This document shows, piece by piece, positions 26,201 to 38,200 of a DNA stretch of 64,000 bases. Position 1 is the stretch's first letter. Every line of letters begins with the position of its first letter. The position numbers and the translations under genes were made by a program. Source of the DNA: Litsea cubeba (Eukaryota > Streptophyta > Magnoliopsida > Laurales > Lauraceae); the NCBI GenBank assembly GCA_012931725.1, contig CM022944.1:61290600-61354599 (forward strand), in the 5' to 3' direction. The notes beneath the pieces are model-generated. The model was not told the DNA's origin, made no database searches, and worked only from the letters and a program-made list of their open reading frames with translations.

Positions 26201-29200
26201 TAACTGCTATCCTGTAAAACCTTTCCTTCAATCTTGTTGGTATGTGCTGATCACAAAGCACTCTAGAAACATGTCTCCTCTTAGACAGTCTTGATTTTCT
26301 TATATTCAACATGTTCATCGATCTCTCCATCCTTCCTAATTATCGAGCCAAGGTAACGGAAAGAATCTCTTTGTGGTATCTCTTAGGCTTCAATTCTCAT
26401 AGTAGTTTCAACTTTTTGTATATTTCCACTTAAGTTGCAATCCATATATTATGTCTTTGAATGGCTTAAAGCCTTTGGATTCTAAACCTTCCCGCCATCT
26501 CTGAAGTTCTACATCACACCATCTCTTGATTCATCCACCATACACCATGGTACCTCCTCTTGAATATGAGCAATTAACTTATCCATAATCAGGGCAAAGA
26601 GATAAGGGCTTATGATTGACCCTGGTGCAAACTTGTGGTCACTGGGGACTAACCCATTTCTACACAGGTAGTTCTCACACTCGTTGCCATTCCTTCATAC
26701 ATCTCTTTAATAATTGCAATATAACATTTTCACCTTTTGGAACATTTCTTTTATTTAAAACCTACCGATATAACATGCTTTTAATAATTTCATTATAACC
26801 TCTAAGAAACTTTATCATAATTTTAAATTTAGTTACTAATCAAATATTCAAACCACAATTGAACGAATAGTAACTAACTTGGCCAACAAAGGTCTTATTA
26901 TTTTTGTTACCCATAACTGAGTGACTAAATTAGCAAGTATAAAAAATTCAAAAACCTAAGTAAATTATAAAGTAAGGCACAATTTGCACCTAGACTATAT
27001 TACTGGAGGTCCATGCCATGGTTTTAAAAATCGGCCGAGCTGCATCATTGAGATAAAAAGGGAAAAAGGGAGGAAGGATAGGAGGAAAAAGACAAATAAA
27101 GAAAAAGAAAAGGTGGACAGAGGGAGAAAGAACGAGAGAGCACCATTGAAAAAGAATAAAAAGCAATCTGACCTGTTGTCTGACCTGTTGCCTGATGCCT
27201 GCTACCTGCAACCTGCCTGCAATGCTGCTGCATGCTGTGCTGTTGCTGTTGCTGCTCCGGTGGTCGGGCACGCCTCTTCTTTTTCCTTTTCTTTTCTTTT
27301 TTTTTCTCCATCTGGTCTCCTGGTACACCTCTTCTTTTCCTTTTTTTTGTTCTTTTTTCTACTTCAGCAGTACCTTGTAGCTGCTGTTGTTTCTTCATCT
27401 TCTTATTTTTTTTCTTTTTTTGTTTATTGAGCACTAGATAGGGATTTGACCCGACTCGCCCTAGTCGGCCGAGTCGACTCGGACTCACCCTTGGGCGAGC
27501 CCAAGTCTGGCTTTTTAAACCTTGCTCCACGCTTGAGTTCCGTGCGGCTCACCCTCCGATGCGAACTCATTTGGGCTGTGTCCTACCCTGGGATCTGGAA
27601 AATATCCCAAAAGAAGGGAGTAAGTTAAGGGGCACTTAGCAAGATATATTTCACACATGTATACAATTTGAAATTTTGAATAGAGAGAAGTCAGAGTTAA
27701 TGAAATCCTAGGCTACATCAGTATTTTTAAATTCTTCAAGGTCTTCAATAACCAAATAAAATAGATAATTTCACGGTAAAAACACGAAATGACTTCCACA
27801 TGAGCTTAGACTAATCTTATATTGTAGCCTTCCTAGGTATAACCTCCGGTTGGTAGTGTCCCATCGGTGACAAACAAAATGGTGCATCAAATAATCCCGA
27901 ATCAGGATATGGCCATCAATTTACTTTTAATATCAAATTGTACCTGGGTGATCATCGTCACCCAAAACTAGATTGCAGCTAGGAATTAAATACAAAATGC
28001 ACGTAATTACGTCACAGAGAGCATTGTGATGCGTAACTGGATTACCGTAATGATCTGCGTTTCAAGGCGCGAGTGTTGGGTTTGTACAATTAAAGTGTTC
28101 ATTCCCCAAGATCTGTGTATGTGAGGTTGTATCATACCGTCACGTGCAAGAGCATTTAGCGGAAGCTTACGTTCTATTGCAACCTGAAGTCCGGGGACCA
28201 TTGGATTCCTTGTTGCAACGCTCAAGTATCTAACATATGCTGTGATCAAATAGCACATCAGTCTGATATTAAAATGCAACGGTAAACAGAATACAAGAGC
28301 TTGACAAAAATCTTAGTTATTTCATTCCCAAAACATGTTAAAGTTTAACATAAACAAAGTGTTTAAATTACATTTCCCAAAAAGCATAACATGTCCAACA
28401 AAGGCAAGTACAGTAAATATCAATTTTCAAAATGTGACATAACTCTTGGTGCCAGATGTGATGCCTACATCACATCATCTACGTTCCATTCCCTGAGTCC
28501 CTGTGGTTCCTCCTGGACTGCCTCAATCTCATGCTTTTCGGCAATGGAGTTGTCACATATAGCGCTAAGCGTAGTTTCATCAGGCTATGAAATAACCTTA
28601 GCAAGTAGGTAGTCCATAAATACAGATGATGCATATGTATCAGAGGCAGAATATACTGATTGGTCATACATGAATACAAGCTAGAACAGTAACATAAGAA
28701 CATATGCATGCAGGTATCATAACATGCTAAAACTTGACGCAAGGACTAAAACATGAAACACAACCATAAGACTATACCTATGCCTGAACATGACAAACAT
28801 GAGCATGGTATGTCTCATGGGCCATCACAGACATAACACCAGCATGACATGGTTAGAATGCAGCTGGAAATGTGATAAAATACATAATAGGAATCCGATG
28901 CAGGATGATGTAATTCTGAGTACCCAGGCCAATGTGCTGGCCCCTTCCTACACAGGTAGGCTATACCACTCTGCTCACTCACTCTTCTACTGGGTAGCGA
29001 CAGGCCTTACACTCTCCCCCACCGGTCTCGTTGTCTACTACACATGGACACTACTAACATTGGCATGACGGGAAAGCAGATATGCGGATGCTTAGATGCA
29101 TATGCTTAGTTGGGTCCTAGGGAATCCATTTTCATCATATGGTCTAACCTAAATAGGTAGCATCTCAGCATGTGAGAATTAGCCCTAAAATGGGTAAAAA

Positions 29201-32200
29201 GAGAGGGTCGGATCCGATCGACCTTGGAAGGAGTGCAATGCATGAATGCGAGCAACAACGACCAAGTTGACCATAACCTTAGTTCCTATAGTTCCTATTG
29301 AGTCTATAGGCATAAGGCAGGGTATGTGAATGCGCGCTAAGCCCAAGACCAACTAACGTTAGAACATTTAGACTCCTCTATGTAACTAGGAATTAGCTAG
29401 GGATATGGGTTTTACCCGTGGGTTTTCATTTCCAAGGGTGAGTCCATAATCACATACAGAGGATCATTATCCCTCGAACAAGGGTTTCTTAAGTCCATTT
29501 ATGCTATACATGCAGACTACATAACTCGCTAGGTGCACAGTGACAGTGTACAAGGAAGGAAATTTGTACAAATCAAGAAGAGGGGACTTATAAATGCCAA
29601 GCCAAGGTGTGGGATTTCCATTTGCATGTTAGCACAAGGCCGTTCGTCTCTATGTAGCCAAGGGACCTTGGTTGATCATAATAGTTTGTAACCTTGGCAC
29701 TTTGATGGTGATTGACAACCAACACCCCATACTACCATACCCATGACTTAGCATTGTACCACACATGCCTCTGGACAATCCATAAGTGAAGACAATTCAA
29801 CCATCACTTACCAATGGTCTGATGCCCAAACGTTTGGCAAGTCTGGGTTTCAAGTCCATAACCGAATCCTAATGTCTAAGGTTCTCATTCGTGAGAACCG
29901 ATGGTTATTCCGCTCGTTGATTGAGGAGTGAGGGCTACAATGGCCCACCGAAGGATTAGGCCTAAGGCCAAGATCACAATTCCCAAGAGGGAGGGCTCAC
30001 CAGGCCTGTTGGCTATTGACTAGGGGCCAGCAGTCGATCAGGGACCAACATCCATTCAGCCCTAGGCTGATAGGCATTCCAAGGTCCGAATTTTTCTGAG
30101 GCTTTCCTTTTTAATTTCATTATTCTAAGGGTCCTACACACCATTTATAAGGTTTGAAACATGACATGAAGTTCCATTTTTAACATGCATTGATCTAAAC
30201 ACACTAAATTGAGTTTGGAAAGATGATTAACATGGAGTAGAAACAAGAATCCATATCAATAGCATGGATGCATCGGTATATATGGAATGTTTACTTGCCA
30301 CCAAAACGCTAAAAACTCTCTGAAAAACATGAGCTACAGCTGAAACCTTCCTTTTCCCCCAAATCCCCAAATTCTAGGTCAAATTCTACAAAAATGGGAA
30401 AAAAAAGAAATCGTTGGCATCGAGCTTTGCATGTAGGAATTTAAGGTGGCAAACGGGTCCTAAACCAACATCTAAAAGATGGGGAAAAGATCTTACCGAT
30501 CGGTGCTTCAATGGAAGAGAAATGGTCACCAATGGGGGTCATTGAGCTCGGAATTGAGAACAAATGGGATGGGTGTGATCATGGAGATGGGGGAATGATT
30601 TGTATTGATTGGAACTTCAATTTGAGAAGGAACGAAAGAGAAGGAAGCAATGGCCACACACACCCAGCTGGTCGTTTTGTTTGAGCAGGAATGGAAGGAA
30701 GAAGAAGAAAATAACAATGGGCTTGGCTTATATATTAAATGGGATTTTCAACAATGACAATTGTGTCCTCTTAGCTTTAAGTGGCAGGTGAAATTGGGGA
30801 TGAGAGGGATTTCTGGATGTTGAATGGGTATATGGGCCAAGAATGAAAATTTCATGAAATAATTTTAGCTATCCAACGAACACAATATCGACCAACTTTT
30901 GAAAATACTTAAAATAACCCTCACAATGCCCAACTCCCAAAAACTACCATTTCTAAGCCGAACTCAGTCTAATCGCAACCAAGCCAACTCAATCACTACT
31001 CTAACACTTAAACTTAGACTTTAAACATAATTAATTGACACTAAATACAATTAATTAAGGTCAGGGTCTTACAAGCGTTCCCTCATGATAAATTACAAGC
31101 CCATTGGTGCCTATCTATTTAATAATAAGGGTGCCAACGAAGTGTATACTATAGATATGCAAAATGTTCCGTGCAGGTTACAGCTGACAGAATTGGTCAA
31201 TCCAAATTCCAAAGGGTTACAAGTAATCTTTATGAAACAGACATAATATCCCCACTTCAAGTCTAAGGAAATACAAATTCAAAGATATAATCAATGGAGA
31301 ACCAAATATCTTAGCATTATGCCTGTTAAATGAATAGAATACCCTAAATATTTTATAAAAGAATGAAAATGAAAAACCGTTGGTTAAAATTCATCATCAA
31401 AGGTACGAAGACAGCCAAGAAAAACGAATGACTAAATTGAGGTGAACCTCTGAATTTCAGATTGGAAATTAGTCCAACTTAAAGTGATGTTGGGAAGGGG
31501 CCTGGGTGTCTCTGGTTGGTTGCCAGATGTTTGCCTCCACTGCACCGTACATTAGGATAATGTCGATGGAGCAACAATGGCAAATTGGGACAAGTGGGGG
31601 TAGGATGTGTTGTCTGTTACGACAATGATATGGTGATTAAAAGTTTTCTATGGCTGGTGGGAATTAAGGATTCAAATGAGGCAAAGTTGTTTGCCATTCA
31701 GAAGGCATCAAAATCTTCTCTGAGCTGCTTCTTTGGAGGTTGATAGTTCAAACTTCAGAGTGATTCTTTGAATATGTGGTTTGGAACCATGGCAATTATC
31801 CTTTATAGTCAGTGGGATTAAGATTAATAAACTTTTTCTTTGGAAGTTGATAACTCAAAGTGATTCTTTGAATATATGGTTTGGAACCCTGGCAATTATT
31901 GTTTATAGTCAGTGGGATTAAGATTATGACTGGATTTCTGTATCATTTACTCATACTAAAGAGAATTAAATGATCCTATTGGTTTTTAGATAAATTGGGC
32001 TTTAGATAGAACTGAGATACTATTGAGCTCGATATTACCATCTTACTGAGGTTTGTATATCATCAATGTGAAAATTTGGTTGTCTTCACAGTATACATGC
32101 TGTATATGTTGTTGAATCTTGCTGTGGAAATTTTGTTGGCAATGGAAAAAGGAATCTGATTGGAAATTAGTCCAACTTAAAGTTTAAAACTGAAAAACCA

Positions 32201-35200
32201 GACATACATGGTCAAGTGATCTGACAACTAACTCGATTGGTAAATAAGAAAAGAAGCACAGCCTGTTGTAAAGGGCTATAGCGTCTGTCTATAAACGAAG
32301 TAGGGTTTTGGGGAGAGGGATGTGCTGTTGGTTTAAGGGGAAAAAGTATCTCATAAAAAGGCATCTGTTGCTTTGATCCTGCTGCCCCTTTAAATATTAT
32401 TGATGCGCTTTGGTTACTTTCGTAATTCCTCGATAAAATTTGGCACAGTGGGTTTTTAAATAAAAAAGTTTGATGGATCCCCATGACTTGATTTTGATCA
32501 CCGTAGTAATATTAGTACTTAAAAAGTTATTTTGCCTTTTTTCTTTGATTATGAATGAAAAATCTGTTAATGTTCTTGTTTCTTTGTTTCATTTCTACCT
32601 TTTCTTGATTGTAGGTGGCTGGTTTAGTAACTGCTGTGTTCAACTGTCGAGGTCCTTTGGAGGCTCCTGTATTTGTGGGCAGTGGATTGATTTCAAAGAA
32701 AACAGCTCATTATTCAGCTACAGAATTTCCTCAATCCTTGGCTTCTGAAGCAGTGATTAAGAATAAAGAAGCTGGGGCAGTGGCAGCATTTGATCGTATT
32801 CCTTTTTCACATGCATCAGTCAATTTCACTTTCAATACTGATAATAGTGTAAGTGTTAATATAGTCATGTAGCACAAAAACTTGAATTAGTTAATTCAAG
32901 TCTTTTTTTATCAATGCTATTTCAACTTAATTTCATAATAGGTAGCAGACTTGTATGGCATTAGAGCAACACTATTGGATAGTGGTGAGATTCGAGGTGC
33001 TGGAAATGCATGGATCTGCCTTGAGGTAATGTAGTGTTATCTTTATTTTTTTGGAACAATATATTAATTAAGAAGTTAACCATACACAGCCACAAAGGCA
33101 AAACGATGGTACAAGAACCTTATACCCTAAAAAGAAAATCACAATGTAAGCAATTCAAAGGAACAACCCTATCTACCCCTTGCTTTGCTAAAGAATCCCA
33201 CATGGCGTTGGCCGATGTCCCCACATGCTTCAACCTGACAAAGCCCTGAGAGAACAAAGATTTGATATCTGAAAAAAAGAAAGTGAAACCTGCAAGGACC
33301 CTCATTGGAGGAGATCCAGGAGATGGCGTTAGAGGATAGCTTTCAACCAATAGTCTTTCATGAAAGGAACAGAAATATAGATGAAGGGCTTTCAAATTGG
33401 CCAACATCTCAGTTTTTCATGAAATAACCTTCCTCAGTCTCGTTAGAGGTAATGTAGTGTTGTCTATTTGTTGGTTATCGAAATTGTATTAGCTTTGTCT
33501 TTTAATCTGCGATCATTCTGAGCTGTTGTATTTTTATATTTCTGCTACTGTTTCTTGTTTTATTTTAATAGATGGTTATAAAAAAAAGTATAACAAGTAT
33601 AGACAAGTAGAGATGCATGCGCAAGTCATGTGAGTAATGAATATAATAGGACACATCATAAGACCATACAAGTCAAGGACAAGATACAAGAACCAACCTA
33701 CGTTTAGATTGCTTTTGGACAATATTTTCCAACCCTACATAGCCTTATGGTCTTTGATGTGGACACAGTAATATGCATTGGCGTTCTGAAGTTTGATGAC
33801 ATCAAATGCCCTAAACCTTCGCACCCTTGACCTAGGATCGGCATAATTGAATTCGGGGCAACCTATAGGTGAATGTTGGCTTAAACACCACCTACAATGG
33901 TCTCACCATTCAATGACAATAGGCATGGTCAGTGGGTCCCAAACCTAGTCCAAAGGTCTAAAAGTATAAATATTGCGCTATGGAAAACCCAAGCTTACGG
34001 TTCGCCGAGGTTTGGGTATGGCTAGCTGTGAATGTACTACAGTTAGTTTTACGGTTTGCCGTGCGTAGCCTTACGGCTAGCTGATGTAGAATTTACGGCT
34101 CACCGTGGGTCATGGCTAGCTGGGAATGTATTACGGTTAGCCTTGTGGCTTGCTGTGGGTAGCCCTTCGTCTAGCTGTGAGGTAACCTTAGAACAAAACC
34201 CTAAAATTATACAATTCTGGAATTGCAACCATAGCACATTCACCGTTAGCTTTTTTGTGTCTTACGGCTAGTCGTAAGCGGCTCACTGTTAGCCGTAAAT
34301 CTCCAGTTCTGCAGGCCGAGAGAGATAATTCTGAATTCGAAGGGGATTCCATTCCTATCGATGAGTCCCGCAGAATTCTATTAAAACCACCAAAGAGCAT
34401 GAATTAGGGTAGTCTAGAGTAGATCAATCATCAAATCATGGAAAACTATCATGCATGTTATGTAATTATAGTTGTTTACTTGTGTTCAGCTAGATATAGG
34501 TGGAAACTCTCCAAGATCTTCAAGTCCTCAAGATCTTTAGCCATCCTCAAGGAATTCCCCAAATCTAACCCCAAATATTACTCATACACCAAATAGAAAG
34601 GGAATTGGGGCTAAATGGGTTTGCATGCAATGATCCTAGCAAGGAGATCCTATAATTAAGCATGAAAAAGGATTTGGGAAGGGAATGGCTCACCAAAAGA
34701 GATCTAACAAAGAGAATTAGAGAGGGGAAGGAGATCTTGATGAAGAAGTTGATGATAAATGGTGCAAGATGCTTGGATTGGCATTCTTTAGCTTGGATTT
34801 GATGAAGTCCTTGATCTCTTGAATGCAAGGAAGGAGAGAAGAAGAGAAGAGAGAAATAGTAAATGAAAGTGCCCCAACACAATTCCCATTGTCCAATGAG
34901 TCCAAGTCCACCGAGATTATAAAACTGCATCTAATGCCCTACACTTAACATGGCTTGATTATAAAATTGCATCTAACGCCCTACACTTAACTTGGCTTAC
35001 AACAAGGTCCTTCTAGGTCTCCAACCAGGTCCAAACTCTCCAAAATCATCTAGTCTCTTATCCAACCCATAAAACTAATTAATTGCCCACTAATCATGAT
35101 TAATTAGCAACTATTCACGTAATCAAGGGACGGGACCTTACACTCCCTTTCCTCAATCAACTCGAGATGACCAATCCATTTAACTTCATTAGAGCCCATG

Positions 35201-38200
35201 GATATGCCCATGCTCAGCCCTTTGTCTATTTCATTCACTTCTCTCGCTTCTTCTTTGTTGAGGTCCTTATCCTCTTTATCCTCTTCATAAAAATAGGCTT
35301 GGAAGATATGAATCTTTCACAAAGGTCCGTCCCACATCCTTTGAATCACTTGTTACAACCTGTTTGCATATGTCTACTGTGTTAGCACTTAGCAGAATTC
35401 TGAGTATGACTCTCTCTGCTGATTGCATACTTATTAGATCTGAAACCAATAGAACCAGCAATAGAGTACGATGCCCTAGCCACTGAAGCAACTAATCTTC
35501 ACATATTCTAAAATGAGCATAACTTTCTTTCTTAGATCGTTTGCTCTAAACCTTCCTCAATTTTGCTGAAAGGGAGAAGAGAGGAGGAAGCCTTCTAAAT
35601 GGACATATTGCTTACTAATATACCTAAAGTATCTGGGTACTGCAAAGGATGGTCATGCCGATTTACTGGGCTGAATCTTCTTGGATCACAACCCCGCTGC
35701 CTCCCCATTTTGCATGGCTCCTTAACAGTGTCTTAGTGTCAGCCTCTGATTTTAGGTTGAATGGGGCAAAATGTGTCATGATCCAACTTAAAATCTCGCC
35801 TCTGCGAGAGCATCGACCCAACTTTCCTTACCATTAACTCGGCACATTGGAATATGCAGCGATCCAACTTGTGAGCCACAACCACTCTTTTTGCAATCAG
35901 CAGAGGGGGCCTTATCCCTCTGACGAACCTTCGTGATGCTTGAAGCCTTGAACACCAACTCTTTCGGCATATGTAACAAAGAGACCCCTTTTCTTGCCCC
36001 CTTCTCCTACCCTAGAAATATAGCGATTTGAATCCTCTACAATTTGTAGAGCAGAGGTTGTTGGGCGAAGCTTCTTTGTTGAGGAATCCTCTTGATTGGT
36101 ACTAACCTTTTAAGGTGAATGTGTGACCACTAAATATTCAGAATGGGACAGATTTGCCAACTCAGCACAATCAACCCCCTTAATTGCTCTGCCTGGATGA
36201 TTTTCCATGGCGTCAAGAACCTTAGCAGCGTTCTCCTCATTTGAGCCTTCAACTGAAACAAAGCCCCCTCCTTCACCATTTGCTAAAATTATCTCCAGTT
36301 GGAGGCATCACATTATCTTCAGAATGGGATGGATTTGCTAACTCGACACAATCAGCCCTCTCAATTGCTGTACTTGGATTATTTTCCTTGGCATTAAGAA
36401 CCTCGGCATCACTCCCCTCATTTGAGCCTTTGTTTGAAATGGAGCACTCCATTTGGTTGAATTATCTCTGTTCTGAGGCATCCTTGTCGAGATGAGGAAC
36501 CCTTGTTGTGGTTGTTCTTTCCTGTCCATAGCCTCCGTTCTCATGACACCTCTGTGATTTGCCGCTAGTTTTTTGCTTCCAGACAAACCATGCCAAACTG
36601 CAGGATGGATTTATATGTGGTTTCTTTTGCAGCTCCCACCACTTCTATCAACCTACTACCAATTTCCTTGAAAACTCGCTTTTTTCATCCATGCAAAGGA
36701 ATGCCATGACATCTCACCCAAATATTCTTCTTGGGAAGGCTTAATGTCTGGACTAGAACATTTGAGGGATAAAATTAATGCTGAGAATTTTGGTAGCAGA
36801 GAGAGCAACCTCCTTTCTATAAAAGGTTAACAGTCATTTTCCTAAGCAGCCTTAGGATAAGTGAATTTGGCAAGCTGAAAGCCAATGGTGGGATCTACAT
36901 AGTTAGCTAAGCACGAATTGATTTTCCCAATGTCAGATTCCAATTCTTCTTCCATAGTGGCGCTTGTAGGTTTCTCTACTTTGGTGGAAACATATTCCCA
37001 AGACTTCTTTCCTTGCCAGATAGAGATTACTTATGCATGGTCGGAGGCCTTTAAGGTGGTGGTCCAAATACCAAAGAAGGGTTTTCAAATGAAAGGCTAA
37101 ACATAAAATGGAATGACAGTCCAAGAGTCTCCAGCATCAGGGAAAAAAAAAAAAAAAACTAATGCAGATGTCAAAACAAAATGTCTAACAGTAGTATAAC
37201 TGCAAGAGGATGTTGACAGAACATGACCTGTGTCAGACGTCTTGTCCAAATCTGGGCAGAATGGGATTATCTCCCTCCAAATGCCATAAAATCAAAGACT
37301 GAGCTTCCAGGTTATGCTTACAGGCGAGTGATGTAACTGTCCTTTAGATTTGAGCACAATTCACCAGAAATTAAAGAAAATCAATGACTCAGATGAGAAC
37401 TGTTGGCCTGAAAACCCAACCAAAGTTCAAATTGGTTCAAACTTGAGCTAAGATACCCTCCAAGATGGGTGATCAATCTGGCAATATCACAGGAGATATG
37501 GTAATTGCTAGTGGGCCCCACCAACTGTCATGACCCGAAATTCGGGGCCCTTGGACTCCATGTCGTGAGTACATTGGATCAAGGATAAAAATAGCGGTAG
37601 CGGCAAGCGTAGCGGCCCACCGCCAAAACGCTACGTAGTGGTGCGATTTGGAAAAATCGTCAAAAAAATCTGAAAAGAATTGTAGAAAACCTAGAATATT
37701 GGAAAATGAGAGAAAATGTATTTTTGCAAAAGTAACTAAGATAAGGGGGCGTAGCGGTCTCCTCATTGTATGAGGTCCTGTATCACTGTATAAATAGAAA
37801 ATAATAGAAATGATCAATTTTTTCACATGTATTCATGTTGCTTAGTTATGCTAACATAGAAAGTAATGAAACGCTCGTAAAAAAAAAAACTATGTCATGA
37901 AGTCGAGACTTAAGACTTAAGAGTACTAAGAGAAAATAATAATCTACCAAAGGAGGTGTCTAATAAGATGTACTTATAGAATAATTGATGCAGTCCTAGG
38001 ATTAGGATACAAGTGCCGGAGCACAATTAGGGTTCTCAGGGAACAATCACACGTGGAAGAAAGAGTCTTCAACGATAAACCTTCTATTAACTCAATTCTA
38101 ATATGAGATTATCATCTCTATAATGCAATATAAATAGGCAAAGCATCATTTTCCCCAGGTTGGAAAAGAGTTCGACCTCGAACTCGGCTCTTCTTCTTGA

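Larger units (their letters stand above)
25594..28176 (-). mobile_element. Solo LTR E4 (left part), interrupted
   Basis: Starts TGTCACGTCCCAAGACTGGG after TACAA. It is broken by an RTE LINE (25760-26800) and an inverted-repeat element (27020-27521), then by E5 at ~28177. No independent right end was found; TACAA recurs at 31070-31074, overlapping the end of E5, so E4 and E5 may share one terminus. Confidence 0.55.

Noticed and set aside
26984..27530. Overlapping long frames on both strands rich in K, R, F and S
   Set aside because: Low-complexity purine- and pyrimidine-rich DNA inside an inverted-repeat element; frames are open on both strands for compositional reasons.
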